The notes: a model not told the origin generated them from the letters alone. Positions 33,019 to 41,587 are shown, counted from the first letter of the stretch. The stretch is DNA of 64,000 nt from Firmicutes bacterium M10-2 (GCA_000403415.2 KE159696.1:31525-95524), one strand, 5' to 3'. Translations and numbers: made by a program.

Positions 33019-34308
33019 CTATTTCTTTTTTTGCAAAGCCAATGCACGTTTTGCTTTGCGCACATTTTCGGTCACATCAATCTTGGATGGACATACATAA
33101 GTACAAAGTCCGCACTCAATACAACTGAGAGCTTGTCTTTTTTCCATCTCTTCGATGTTTCCTTCTTTCACTGCCATTGCGATACGGACAGGCTGCAATC
33201 CTGCCGGGCAGTGATCCGAACAACTTCCACAACGTAAACATGCGATCGCATTGTCAGCCGGATTATCGAGAATTGTCAATGCATTCATAGCCCGATCGAT
33301 CACAAACATATCGTTCGGAATGGCTTTTCCCATCATCGGACCACCCGCAATCAGACGAACGGAGTCCTGAACAAATCCCGTATGTTCGAAAATTTCTTTG
33401 ACCGGCATGCCTACAGGTACCAGCACATTCATCGGATCTTTTACAGCCTCTCCAGAAATAGTTACTGTTTTCATCGCAATTGCTTCTCCGTATTCCATCA
33501 TACGCGCCAATTCGATTGCGGTGCCGGCATTATTTACAATACATCCTGCCTCAGATGGAAGATTGCCGTATTCTTTTTTCATAACTTCGCGAACCAATAC
33601 TCGCTCCCAGCCCATAGGATAAACATCCGGAACTTCGCGAACTTGTACCCCTGTGCCTTCTGCCGCTTGTTTTACCACCGAAATCAGATCCGGGTGACTT
33701 TTTTTAATACAAATGATTACTTCTTTTGCATCCGCCATTTTTTTCATGATCAGCGCTCCTGTAATCAAATGCTTCGGATCGGACATCATTAATTTATAAT
33801 CGGCCGTGATATATGGCTCACATTCAACCCCATTGATCAAAACAGTTGAGATTCCTTCCGGTTTTAAGTATTTTACATACGTTGGAAATCCGGCACCGCC
33901 TAGACCAATCAAACCGGAGTTCTTTGTGAACTCAACAAGTTCTTCTCTTGATTTATTTTCATAAGCAATTGGTTCAAATGCCTGGATCGAGGTTTGCTTG
34001 TGATCCACTTCGATGACCATATGCTGCTGAGGACGCAAAGATGAGTGCATCCTTTTTACGTTTCCTGTATAAATACCAGAGACGCTTGAATAAATCGGAA
34101 CAACAAATCCGGATTTTGTTTGTGCCAATTTTGTGCCTACAAAAACCTGATCACCTTCCTTGACCAAGACTTCGAAATCAGTATTGTTTCCTGCAACAAG
34201 CGGTATAAATACTTGTTTTTCAGGCATGATCTCTAAAACTTTTTCATGTTCAGTCTTAGCTTTGTGACCGGGTATATGCTGACACATTTTTCCTAGAAAA
34301 AGTGACAT
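33019..34308 (-). CDS. rnfC: Rnf complex subunit RnfC
   Basis: A 429-residue peripheral subunit that carries the NADH/FMN site and two [4Fe-4S] clusters. The nucleotide-binding region shows GLIGLGGAGFPTYVKY and LINGVECEPYITADY, and the clusters are CLRCGSCSDHCP and CIECGLCTYVCP near residues 360-410. Because RnfB is reduced, these clusters may be the main soluble electron entry. It is the first gene of the operon, behind a promoter and a GGAGG-containing leader. Confidence 0.96.
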   Translation of the reverse strand: MSLFLGKMCQHIPGHKAKTEHEKVLEIMPEKQVFIPLVAGNNTDFEVLVKEGDQVFVGTKLAQTKSGFVVPIYSSVSGIYTGNVKRMHSSLRPQQHMVIEVDHKQTSIQAFEPIAYENKSREELVEFTKNSGLIGLGGAGFPTYVKYLKPEGISTVLINGVECEPYITADYKLMMSDPKHLITGALIMKKMADAKEVIICIKKSHPDLISVVKQAAEGTGVQVREVPDVYPMGWERVLVREVMKKEYGNLPSEAGCIVNNAGTAIELARMMEYGEAIAMKTVTISGEAVKDPMNVLVPVGMPVKEIFEHTGFVQDSVRLIAGGPMMGKAIPNDMFVIDRAMNALTILDNPADNAIACLRCGSCSDHCPAGLQPVRIAMAVKEGNIEEMEKRQALSCIECGLCTYVCPSKIDVTENVRKAKRALALQKKK

Positions 34309-34344
34309 ATTTTTCCCTTAACCTCCATTTGTTATACAAAAATA

Positions 34345-34373
34345 ATTCTATTCTATTCTCAAATTGATTGCAA
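34345..34373 (-). promoter_or_regulatory. Promoter of the rnf operon
   Basis: TTGCAA (34373-34368), a 17-bp spacer and TAGAAT (34350-34345) on the minus strand, about 37 nt before rnfC. Confidence 0.65.
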
Positions 34374-34398
34374 ACCAAATTAAAGGAGAGTTCATCTT

Positions 34399-34426
34399 TT
34401 GGTTTTTATTTCATTTTTTGTATAAT
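34399..34426 (+). promoter_or_regulatory. Promoter of apbE, leaderless or nearly so
   Basis: TTGGTT (34399-34404), a 16-bp spacer and a perfect TATAAT (34421-34426) that ends 8 nt before the ATG at 34435. There is no Shine-Dalgarno, so the transcript would start within about 2 nt of the ATG. Confidence 0.55.
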
Positions 34427-34434
34427 ATAAATCT

Positions 34435-35532
34435 ATGAAAAAGAAAAAATCGATTCAAAAATGGATCTTAGGATCTATCGCATTTTTAGCACTCGTGATC
34501 GTTCTGGTCTCATCCACCTCGTATCGTCCAAAAGGAGGAACTCAAACATTTAATGAAACGTATACGGATCTGGGATTTGATACACCGATCGTATTTCAGG
34601 CAACTTGCACACAAGAACAATTCAATCAATATGAAAAAATTCTGAAGGATACATTTATAACTTATAATGAAATATTTGATCAATACAATGCCTATGATGG
34701 CGTAAACAATGTCTATACTCTTAATCAATCGGCTTACAACCAGGCCATCCGTGTGCCGCAGCCAATGATCGACTGCCTCAATATCGCAATCAAAGCCGGC
34801 GAGCTTGACGAACGCTTCGATATCAGCGAAGGAAAAGTACTCACTTTATGGCATGATGCAAGAGAGGCTGAAACCCCTTATGTCCCGAACAAAGAGGATA
34901 TCGAAACTGCCAAACAACACGAAGGGATATCGGCAATTCAGATCGAAGGGGATACGATCCGATTTACAGATCCAAACTTAAAACTCGATCTTGGAGGAAT
35001 TGCTAAAGGGTATACGGCCGGAATATGCGCACAAAAGCTTCATGAAGCAGGCCTCGATAACGGGTATATCAATGCCGGAGGAAATGTTGTGTTATTAGGA
35101 GAAAAGCCCGACGGATCAGACTGGGTCGTTGGGATTCAATCTCCTGATCAGTCGCCAAGTGTTGTGCAATTTGTCACAAAACGTCCCGTTGTTATGGTTA
35201 CAAGCGGTGATTATCAGCGCTATATGGAAGTCGACGGCAAACGGTATTCTCACATCATCGATCCGACGACCGGCTATCCTGCTCAATACATGCGCAGCGT
35301 AACCGTAATTGATGATGACGATCAGTCGGCATGGGCCGATGCCATGAGCACCACCTTATTTTGTATGCCCGTAAAAGACGGCCTGAAATTTTGTGATGAA
35401 AATCACCTGCAAGCTGTATGGATTGTCGACAAAGATCAGGCAATCGAAAATCTCACTCCGGACTTTACAACAGTCGACTACAATATTTACTGCACACCGG
35501 CCCTAAAAGATTCCTTGAAGTTAACAATGTGA
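34435..35532 (+). CDS. apbE: FAD:protein FMN transferase ApbE
   Basis: A 365-residue extracytoplasmic flavin transferase that moves FMN from FAD to a Thr of RnfG and RnfD. One N-terminal membrane anchor (residues 12-27; no lipobox Cys) is followed by the ApbE domain with KLDLGGIAKGYTAG and YINAGGNVVLLGEKPDG. The metal/FAD motif HIIDPTTGYPAQ lies near residue 277, with a conserved AWADAMSTTLF later. It is divergent from the rnf operon that needs it. It has its own promoter and terminator. Confidence 0.95.
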   Translation: MKKKKSIQKWILGSIAFLALVIVLVSSTSYRPKGGTQTFNETYTDLGFDTPIVFQATCTQEQFNQYEKILKDTFITYNEIFDQYNAYDGVNNVYTLNQSAYNQAIRVPQPMIDCLNIAIKAGELDERFDISEGKVLTLWHDAREAETPYVPNKEDIETAKQHEGISAIQIEGDTIRFTDPNLKLDLGGIAKGYTAGICAQKLHEAGLDNGYINAGGNVVLLGEKPDGSDWVVGIQSPDQSPSVVQFVTKRPVVMVTSGDYQRYMEVDGKRYSHIIDPTTGYPAQYMRSVTVIDDDDQSAWADAMSTTLFCMPVKDGLKFCDENHLQAVWIVDKDQAIENLTPDFTTVDYNIYCTPALKDSLKLTM

Positions 35533-35534
35533 TT

Positions 35535-35561
35535 AAGCTTTGGATTTCCAAAGCTTTTTTT
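35535..35561 (+). terminator. Rho-independent terminator after apbE
   Basis: AAGCTTTGGA-TT-TCCAAAGCTT followed by T7, a 10-bp perfect stem. Confidence 0.9.
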
Positions 35562-35623
35562 GAGCTTTCAAATTGTACAATCGAAAAAAAACCGATAAAA
35601 ATAAAAAGGAAGGTGAAAAGAAA

Positions 35624-36221
35624 ATGAATTATTATAAATTTTTAAAGCAAGAAATCGAGTGGATCAAAGAGCGAGATCCTTCTTTGTCTTCCACGATTGA
35701 AATTTGGTTCATGCCGGGATTTCGAGCATTAAAAACATGGTACTTTACCCATAAACTGTATGCAAAGCATCCCACTCTTGCCCGTATTCTTTCTTTGCGC
35801 GCTCAGAAAAAAACCGGAATCGATATTCATCCGGGGGGCAACGATTGGCAGCAAAATATTTATTGACCATGGCAGCGGAGTAGTCATCGGCGAAACGTGT
35901 ATTCTTGGTGACCGCATCATGATCTATCAAGGAGTTACTTTAGGGGCAACCGGAAAAACTGCCGGAAAAAGACATCCGACAGTTGAAAGCGATGTCGTCA
36001 TTGGAGCCGGATCGAAAATAATAGGCAACATTACCTTGCATCGCGGATGCAAGATCGGAGCCGGGTCCGTCATCATTAAAGATGTTCCCGAAAATACAAC
36101 AATGATTCCTGCACCAGCTTACGCAATACGCAACGCCGAAGGACGGATCGATGTACCTAATATTTCCTCTCTTGAAGGAAAATTGAATTCAGTGCTCAGA
36201 CAACTTGACCACGCCAAATAA
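35624..36221 (+). pseudogene. cysE: Serine O-acetyltransferase CysE, frameshifted in a G6 tract
   Basis: Two overlapping frames together encode a CysE of about 198 residues. The first (from ATG 35624, after AAGGAAGG) has the helical start MNYYKFLKQEIEWIKERDPS and reads to GIDIHPG. The second carries the left-handed beta-helix with FIDHGSGVVIGET and GATGKTAGKRHPT, plus the C-terminal PAPAYAIRN. The break is at a run of six G (35833-35838); five G would restore GIDIHPGATIGSKIFIDHG. CysE makes O-acetylserine for cysteine synthesis. As written the product would stop after about 80 residues, before the active site. A sequencing error or a slippage-prone tract are both possible. Confidence 0.88.
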
Positions 36222-36247
36222 AAAACCGGAAATCAATTCCGGTTTTT
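36220..36247. terminator. Bidirectional terminator after cysE
   Basis: AAAACCGGAA (36222-36231) pairs with TTCCGGTTTT (36237-36246), overlapping the end of the convergent gene. Confidence 0.85.
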
Positions 36248-36644
36248 ATACATTTGGAACATTTTCAAGTGTCGGAAGCGACGGAGATGATTCTCCTTTC
36301 TTTACTAAAGGAACTCCTTCGTTGTACAAATAGCGAATATACCGTACAGCTTGATAAGGATCGTAGAATTCAATTAAGAACCGCCCCATCTTGATAAAGG
36401 ATGGTTCCCATTCCACCTCATCACTATTTTTCTTATATGTTGTTCCTAACTCGTACCAGTTAGTAAATGTCTTTTCCTTTTCAATCGACAATTCTGCATT
36501 TTCCGGTGCCTCCACACCGAATTTTTCTCTGAAAAGCTGTCTTTTTTGTTTTTGGTGAGCTCGATCCTGAACCTTTTTCTTTATAATATAAGCAATTAAG
36601 CTGCCCAAGGCCACGATTACTCCGATAAGAATTCCAATCACCAA
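36246..36644 (-). CDS. Hypothetical membrane-anchored protein
   Basis: A 132-residue protein with one N-terminal membrane helix (residues 2-21), a Lys/Arg/Gln-rich stretch (residues 22-40) on the cytoplasmic side, and a soluble domain rich in aromatic residues (WYELGTTYKKNSDEVEWEPSFIKMG). I do not recognise a family. A GGGGGG site stands upstream; the start is GTG (36644), or TTG 3 bp before it. It follows the DUF2500-like gene by 16 bp and is probably cotranscribed with it. Confidence 0.6.
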   Translation of the reverse strand: MVIGILIGVIVALGSLIAYIIKKKVQDRAHQKQKRQLFREKFGVEAPENAELSIEKEKTFTNWYELGTTYKKNSDEVEWEPSFIKMGRFLIEFYDPYQAVRYIRYLYNEGVPLVKKGESSPSLPTLENVPNV

Positions 36645-36660
36645 TTCCCATTCCCCCCTT

Positions 36661-36921
36661 TTATTTCATTTTAAAATCTTTAATCCAGTTTCCGAAAGAA
36701 ATCAGATCGACTCCTTTATATACAAGCAATCCTTTCATTCCTACTTCTACAACTTGGTATTCGAAAATACTCACTTCAAAAGATACGATCTTTCCATTGG
36801 CTTCGAAATCCAGTTCATACATTTCCATTGGATCTTCCAAACCTTCCACAGCGTTATAATTTGCGGTCTGTTTGTTTACAAGTGTCGCTTCGACACGAAT
36901 AATAGCTTCTTCTTTTTTCAT
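36661..36921 (-). CDS. Small DUF2500-like protein
   Basis: An 86-residue protein without membrane segment or signal. It has the shape of the soluble part of DUF2500/YhhM proteins: a central YELDFEANGKIVSFEVS and a C-terminal YQVVEVGMKGLLVYKGVDLISFG, which matches the family pattern GDKGTLxYKGxxFxxF. Family members usually have an N-terminal membrane helix; here that helix is absent but present in the next gene. Function unknown. The ATG lacks a Shine-Dalgarno and lies 6 nt after a TATAAT. Confidence 0.65.
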   Translation of the reverse strand: MKKEEAIIRVEATLVNKQTANYNAVEGLEDPMEMYELDFEANGKIVSFEVSIFEYQVVEVGMKGLLVYKGVDLISFGNWIKDFKMK

Positions 36922-36927
36922 GAATCT

Positions 36928-36933
36928 ATTATA
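36928..36933 (-). promoter_or_regulatory. Putative leaderless -10 of the DUF2500-like gene
   Basis: A perfect TATAAT on the minus strand (36933-36928) ends exactly 6 nt before the ATG at 36921. No Shine-Dalgarno is present, and the -35 is weak. Confidence 0.5.
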
Positions 36934-36971
36934 AATTATTAGACAAAGAGGATGAATTCATATGCCCTCAT

Positions 36972-37000
36972 TTGGCTTTTTTTTTATTTTTAGCTATACT
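36972..37000 (+). promoter_or_regulatory. Leaderless promoter of rnhC
   Basis: TTGGCT (36972-36977), a 17-bp spacer and TATACT (36995-37000). The ATG at 37007 begins 7 nt after the last base of the -10, where transcription is expected to start. No Shine-Dalgarno is present. Confidence 0.55.
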
Positions 37001-37006
37001 ATGTCC

Positions 37007-37876
37007 ATGGCATCAATCACAAAAAAAATGACTTATGAACAAATTATGAATCTGAAAAAACGGATCGAGCCTTTGGCTGTTTCGATCAAACAGCCGGCCT
37101 ATACGCATTATCAGATCCAGACACCTTCTTTGACAATCACTGCCTACGAATCCGGTAAAGTCGTCTATCAAGGAAAGGATGTTTCTTTTTTAGAAGAAGA
37201 CAATTTGCCGCAAAACCATTCGTCAGCACTGTATCCGCAAGCCGGAAGCGATGAAGTCGGCACCGGAGATTATTTCGGACCGGTTGTCGTGGCTGCTTGC
37301 ATCGTATATGAAGAACATGTCGATACCCTGAAAAAGCTTGAAATTCAAGATTCCAAGCAAATGAACGACGAAAATATCCGCAAAATTGCACCGATTATTC
37401 AAAAGCTTTGTCCAAATTCCGTTCTGATCGTAAACAACATGAGATACAATTGTATTCATGAGCGTTTAAATATGAATGCCATTAAAGCAAAGCTTCACAA
37501 TCAGTCCTACTTGAACTTAATAAAAAAAGGGTTTTCACTCCCTGACTTGTGTGTTGTTGATCAATTTACGCCAAAGCCCCTCTACTACAATTATTTGAAA
37601 GACGAACCGGAAGTTATCCGGACCTTGACGTTTGAAACGAAAGCCGAAAACAAATACTTAGCGGTGGCTTGTGCCAGTGTTTTGGCACGTGATTCCTTTT
37701 TGCGCTATTTTGACAAAATGAACGAAAAATACGCTTTCGAATTTTCCAGAGGTGCCGGTCCTGCTGTTGATCAATGCGGAAAGCGCTTCGTCGAAAAATA
37801 CGGATTCGATGCTTTAAAACACGTTGCCAAGCTGCACTTTAAAAATACTGAAAAGATCAGGAATCTTCGTTCCTGA
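37007..37876 (+). CDS. rnhC: Ribonuclease HIII
   Basis: A 289-residue RNase HIII that cuts the RNA strand of RNA-DNA hybrids. The N-terminal TBP-like substrate-binding domain (about residues 1-75) is followed by the catalytic core with the acidic residues in GSDEVGTGDYFGPVVVAA, the DSK motif and the later VVDQFTPKP. The DE-D-E set is present. The start at 37007 is chosen because a complete promoter ends 6 nt before it; upstream in-frame ATGs (36962, 37001) lie inside or at the edge of that promoter. It has no ribosome-binding site, so the mRNA is probably leaderless. Confidence 0.92.
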   Translation: MASITKKMTYEQIMNLKKRIEPLAVSIKQPAYTHYQIQTPSLTITAYESGKVVYQGKDVSFLEEDNLPQNHSSALYPQAGSDEVGTGDYFGPVVVAACIVYEEHVDTLKKLEIQDSKQMNDENIRKIAPIIQKLCPNSVLIVNNMRYNCIHERLNMNAIKAKLHNQSYLNLIKKGFSLPDLCVVDQFTPKPLYYNYLKDEPEVIRTLTFETKAENKYLAVACASVLARDSFLRYFDKMNEKYAFEFSRGAGPAVDQCGKRFVEKYGFDALKHVAKLHFKNTEKIRNLRS

Positions 37877-37882
37877 TCTTTT
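37851..37882. terminator. Bidirectional terminator between rnhC and the deaminase gene
   Basis: AAAAGATCAGGAA (37851-37863) pairs with TTCCTGATCTTTT (37870-37882), a 13-bp perfect stem that includes the rnhC stop. Confidence 0.9.
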
Positions 37883-38363
37883 AATGATTGTTTTGTTTCA
37901 CTGTAACTTTAAGAGAATACGAAAGCTGAACAAACTCAACGTTGGCATCCGTAAACATACGTTTACTTGCCAGATTGGCCGGTTCGCCATTATATTTGTC
38001 ATCTTCATATACGACTTTGCGAATGCCGGATTGAATGATCGCTTTTGCACATTCATTGCATGGAAAAAGCGATACATAAAGTGTGCATCCCGATAAATTC
38101 TGAATGCTGTTGAGGATTGCGTTCAATTCCGCATGTACGACATACGGATATTTTGTATCCAAAAATTCCCCTGAGCGCTCCCATGAATACATATCATCGT
38201 CGCATCCCATCGGAAAACCGTTATATCCTAAACCGACAATTCGTTTTTGCTCATTGACAATACAAGCACCGACTTGAGTATTAGGATCTTTGCTGCGCAT
38301 TGCCGATAAGTGGGCCACCGACATGAAATATTGATCCCAACTCAAAACATGATTGCGCTTCAT
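37881..38363 (-). CDS. dCMP deaminase family protein (ComEB-like)
   Basis: A 160-residue zinc-dependent deaminase that converts dCMP to dUMP for thymidylate supply. The zinc site is HAELNAI (His and catalytic Glu) with PCNECAKAI further on, and the family opening SWDQYFMSVAHLSAMRSKDPNTQVGACIV is complete. Length is typical. It overlaps the upstream rluD-type gene by 4 bp, part of an lspA-rluD-deaminase operon. No competence genes lie next to it. Confidence 0.92.
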   Translation of the reverse strand: MKRNHVLSWDQYFMSVAHLSAMRSKDPNTQVGACIVNEQKRIVGLGYNGFPMGCDDDMYSWERSGEFLDTKYPYVVHAELNAILNSIQNLSGCTLYVSLFPCNECAKAIIQSGIRKVVYEDDKYNGEPANLASKRMFTDANVEFVQLSYSLKVTVKQNNH

Positions 38364-39277
38364 TCGATTTCCCCGCTTTCCAATTGATGAAGGATCTTTT
38401 TGAAAATTTCCGGAAGATCGGCTTCAAAACGCATTTTTTCTTTCGTTCTCGGATGAATAAATTCCAATGCGTATGCATGAAGGAGCTGTCCGTCAGTTTT
38501 CATCGTCTTTCTCGGACCGTATTTCGGATCCCCCACAATGGGATGCTCGATATACTGCATATGGACACGAATTTGATGTGTCCTTCCTGTTTCGAGCTTG
38601 CATTGGATATAGGCATAATTTTTAAAGTTTTCGATGACCTCGAAATGCGTAATGGCTTCTTTGGAATTTTTCGAAGTCACAGTCATATTTTGACGATTTC
38701 TTTCATCTCGTCCGATTGGCGCATTGATTGTACCGAACGTATGTGAAAACGGATGGTGAACGATCGCTTTGTATTCACGATGCGCTGTTTTTGACGACAA
38801 CTGCTCGGAAAGCGAAGCATGCGCCATATCGTTCTTGCACACCACAAGCAGTCCGCTCGTGTCCTTGTCAATGCGGTGTACGATCCCGGGACGCATGACT
38901 CCGTTGATCCCACTCAAATCTTTGCAGTGGTACATCAACGCATTGACCAACGTGCCCGAATAATGTCCGGGAGCCGGATGTACAACCATTCCTCTCGGTT
39001 TATTGATGACCAGAATATCTTCATCTTCGTAAACGATATCCAAAGGAATATTTTCCGGTTTAACTTCGATTTCTTCCAGCGGAGCCTCTAAAACACTGAT
39101 TTGATCGCCTTGCACAACTTTATACGAAGCCTTTTCTTTTTTTTGATTGACTAAGATGCTTTCCTGATCCAGAAGATCTTTGGCTCTTTTTCTTGAAATA
39201 TCGAGCAACGTACATAGCGCTTTATCCAGACGTTCTCCAACTCCTTTTTCTTCGACAATTATCGTTTGTTCTTCCAT
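38360..39277 (-). CDS. RluD-like 23S rRNA pseudouridine synthase
   Basis: A 305-residue RluA-family enzyme with an N-terminal S4 domain (GERLDKALCTLLDISRKRAKDLL), catalytic HRIDKDTSGLLVV near residue 140, and GRTHQIRVHMQYIEHPIVGDPKYG. It follows lspA with a 19-bp overlap, the common lspA-rluD arrangement of Bacillota (YlyB in Bacillus). The target is probably 23S rRNA. It is the third RluA-type enzyme in the window. Confidence 0.94.
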   Translation of the reverse strand: MEEQTIIVEEKGVGERLDKALCTLLDISRKRAKDLLDQESILVNQKKEKASYKVVQGDQISVLEAPLEEIEVKPENIPLDIVYEDEDILVINKPRGMVVHPAPGHYSGTLVNALMYHCKDLSGINGVMRPGIVHRIDKDTSGLLVVCKNDMAHASLSEQLSSKTAHREYKAIVHHPFSHTFGTINAPIGRDERNRQNMTVTSKNSKEAITHFEVIENFKNYAYIQCKLETGRTHQIRVHMQYIEHPIVGDPKYGPRKTMKTDGQLLHAYALEFIHPRTKEKMRFEADLPEIFKKILHQLESGEIE

Positions 39278-39756
39278 GTTTTCTCCTTTTTCACTTCATC
39301 GATGATCGAAACGATCACGAGCAAAATAAATCCTACACTAATGCAGATGTCTGCAATATTAAAGACAGGAAAGCCCCATCCGAAAAAATAAAAACTAAAG
39401 AAATCGACCACATAGCCTAAAGTCATTCGATCGATAAAATTTCCAATTGCCCCGGCAAAGATGATTGTCAGGCAAAATTGGACCTTCCGATCTTTTGTAT
39501 GATAAAAATAATACATGATCGCGATCAAGGCGATGAGGGTCAAAACAGCGAAAAACACCTTTCCGTAATCTTCGAAAATGCTAAATCCTGCTCCGGTGTT
39601 CTGCACATAAGTAATGTAAAAAAAGTTTTTGATGACTTCAATAGACTGATGAAGCTTCATATGGACCGTAATCGCATATTTGGTCCATTGATCAAGTGCC
39701 ACCAAAAGAACAATTAAGATACTTGATGCAATTGAAGCTTTTGTATGTTCTTTCAT
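39259..39756 (-). CDS. lspA: Lipoprotein signal peptidase
   Basis: A 165-residue signal peptidase II that cleaves lipidated prolipoproteins at the membrane. Four membrane helices and the two catalytic Asp motifs GNFIDRMTLGYVVDF and FNIADICIS are present. Its likely substrates in this window include the lipobox proteins at 211, 51551 and 54673. AAAGGA precedes the ATG. Confidence 0.96.
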   Translation of the reverse strand: MKEHTKASIASSILIVLLVALDQWTKYAITVHMKLHQSIEVIKNFFYITYVQNTGAGFSIFEDYGKVFFAVLTLIALIAIMYYFYHTKDRKVQFCLTIIFAGAIGNFIDRMTLGYVVDFFSFYFFGWGFPVFNIADICISVGFILLVIVSIIDEVKKEKTWKNKR

Positions 39757-39767
39757 AAGGATCCTTT

Positions 39768-41372
39768 CTAAAATGGCTTATTTTTTTGATGTAGGAAAAG
39801 CATCTTGACAAAAAGCCATAGGCTCATCCCGAAGGCAATCAGAAAGCCGAAAAAGCCAAGTAACGGAATTCCGAGAAATTCCGGTTTCATTTCGGTCGTG
39901 CAGATCACACTGCTTCCCAGCAAAAGTGAAGCAATCAAAATACAGACCACGATTCGATTGATCATTCGATCCAAATTCGCTAAAGGCGTTTCACTTCCCA
40001 ATAAGTTTAAGTTAATCTTCAATTGCCCTTTTTGAAGCAGTTCGAGCAGATGCTTAGTTTGGATTGGCAAATCGATGCTGTCTTCGGCAGCCTGCATTCC
40101 TTTGATCAGCATCGTTTGCAACTTTCGGTTCCAGTTGATGTTGAACAATTCGGCTTTATAAGAAGAAACGACTTCCATAATGTTTGTTTTCGGATCGAGA
40201 ACACGCATTGTTCCTTCAATGGTTACAAGCGATCTTGCAAGCATTGAAATCCCTTTGGGAAGCATAATGGCATATTGATGACATATGCTGAACATTTCTT
40301 GTACCATGCCGGGCAGATCGATTTCTTCCAGGGACATATTGACATATTTATTCATGAACCGTTCCATTTCAACCGTAAATTTGGAATAATCGATTTCTTT
40401 TCGGCAGATTCCGAGCGTCAAGATTGTTTCGACCAGAAGATTGGTGTCCTGATTGACCAAGGACCGTACGCCTTGTTTCATGAGATCCCGATCTCTAGGA
40501 TCAAGTGTTCCCATCATCCCAAAATCAATCCATACAACCTTCCCTTGATCGATACGCAGATTTCCGGAATGAGGATCTGCATGAAAAAAACCAACATCGA
40601 TAATTTGGTTGATATAGTTGTAAGCAAGCTTTTCGCAAATTTCTTTTCGCGAATATCCTTCTTTATCGAGGGCTGTTGTATCATCAATCTCAATGCCTCC
40701 GATATACTCCATAACGAGTACATGGTATGTTGTGTATTCATCTACGATCGTAGGTGCTCCAATGTATTGAACATCTTTGTAAATTTCCTTGAATTTCTTG
40801 GCATTGTTGGCTTCGTGATGAAAATCCATTTCCTGTTTTGCGGTTGTCCAAAATTCGTCAACAACCATGTTCATATCGACGATTGAAGTCAAGGTTTCAG
40901 ACAAATTCAAGATTTTGACCGCTTTTCGGATCAATTCGATATCTTCCTGCATTTCCTTATATATGCCCGGACGCTGGACCTTGATTACGACTTTTTTTCC
41001 GCTTTTCAAGGTTGCCGCATGAACCTGAGCAATCGAAGCCGATCCGAGAGGAACTTCATCAATTGTTTCGAAAATCACAGTCGGCGGTTGATGATATTCT
41101 TCTTTGAGAACTTGAAGAATTGTTTCAAACGGAAGCGGCGTGACATTCGAGCGAAGTTTCATCAGCTCATCGCAATATCGTTTTGAAAAGACATCTTGTC
41201 TGGTTGACATGATTTGGCCGATCTTGACATACGTTGGTCCAAGATCTTCCAATATGAGCCGAAGTTTAACTGGATCCATGCCTTTTTGAATGTGATATTT
41301 GCGCAATATAGAAACAATTTCTTTAAATCGTTTCCAACTTGATCCCTTTATTTCTTTTTCTTCGCGACTCAT
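39768..41372 (-). CDS. ABC1/UbiB family atypical kinase (AarF-like)
   Basis: A 534-residue UbiB-type protein kinase-like ATPase. It has the KxGQ-type segment YVKIGQIMSTR, the lysine in VVIKVQRPGI, the catalytic loop HADPHSGNLRI and the metal motif WIDFGMMG. Two C-terminal membrane helices anchor it. UbiB proteins support quinone or lipid metabolism; no quinone genes lie nearby and the role here is unknown. It overlaps the upstream 54-residue gene by 4 bp (ATGA), so both are translated together. Confidence 0.92.
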   Translation of the reverse strand: MSREEKEIKGSSWKRFKEIVSILRKYHIQKGMDPVKLRLILEDLGPTYVKIGQIMSTRQDVFSKRYCDELMKLRSNVTPLPFETILQVLKEEYHQPPTVIFETIDEVPLGSASIAQVHAATLKSGKKVVIKVQRPGIYKEMQEDIELIRKAVKILNLSETLTSIVDMNMVVDEFWTTAKQEMDFHHEANNAKKFKEIYKDVQYIGAPTIVDEYTTYHVLVMEYIGGIEIDDTTALDKEGYSRKEICEKLAYNYINQIIDVGFFHADPHSGNLRIDQGKVVWIDFGMMGTLDPRDRDLMKQGVRSLVNQDTNLLVETILTLGICRKEIDYSKFTVEMERFMNKYVNMSLEEIDLPGMVQEMFSICHQYAIMLPKGISMLARSLVTIEGTMRVLDPKTNIMEVVSSYKAELFNINWNRKLQTMLIKGMQAAEDSIDLPIQTKHLLELLQKGQLKINLNLLGSETPLANLDRMINRIVVCILIASLLLGSSVICTTEMKPEFLGIPLLGFFGFLIAFGMSLWLFVKMLFLHQKNKPF

Positions 41373-41533
41373 TTCTCTGTATCCTTTGGCTTTCTATGCA
41401 ATGGGGTATTTTGCTCATCGTCATGATCAAAAAGAATTTGGATGATGTTCGAGGTCGACCGAATGACTTCTTGCGTGATCCGTATCTGTTTGTTGATCAA
41501 TGTTTCGATGTTTTTTTTCGTTGTATTTGACAT
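41369..41533 (-). CDS. Small helical protein coupled to the ABC1 kinase
   Basis: A 54-residue hydrophilic protein, predicted largely as one amphipathic helix (NIETLINKQIRITQEVIRSTSNIIQILF), with a charged tail. I recognise no family. I chose the ATG at 41533 because an extended -10 ends 6 nt before it. Its stop overlaps the kinase start (ATGA). UbiB-type kinases elsewhere are often paired with small phasin-like helical proteins; whether this is one is only a guess. Confidence 0.65.
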   Translation of the reverse strand: MSNTTKKNIETLINKQIRITQEVIRSTSNIIQILFDHDDEQNTPLHRKPKDTEK

Positions 41534-41539
41534 GCATTC

Positions 41540-41548
41540 ATTGTAGCA
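41540..41548 (-). promoter_or_regulatory. Putative leaderless extended -10 upstream of the small gene and ABC1 kinase
   Basis: The minus strand reads TGCTACAAT (41548-41540), ending exactly 6 nt before the ATG at 41533. No Shine-Dalgarno precedes the ATG. Confidence 0.5.
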
Positions 41549-41564
41549 CATCAAAGAGTCAAAA

Positions 41565-41587
41565 GAAAAAAACCTCGCATGAGGTTT
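41565..41587 (-). terminator. Rho-independent terminator of the LRR gene
   Basis: AAACCTC-GCAT-GAGGTTT (41570-41587) with a T run on the minus strand; it overlaps the LRR gene stop. Confidence 0.8.

Noticed and set aside
35833..35838. Programmed frameshift in cysE
   Set aside because: No slippery heptamer, stimulatory hairpin or internal Shine-Dalgarno could be identified, and CysE is not a known recoded gene. Mutation or sequence error is simpler.
35760..36221. A separate acetyltransferase gene starting at 35760
   Set aside because: The first 25 residues are a shifted-frame reading of cysE and hydrophobic nonsense; the real protein begins at 35624 in the other frame.
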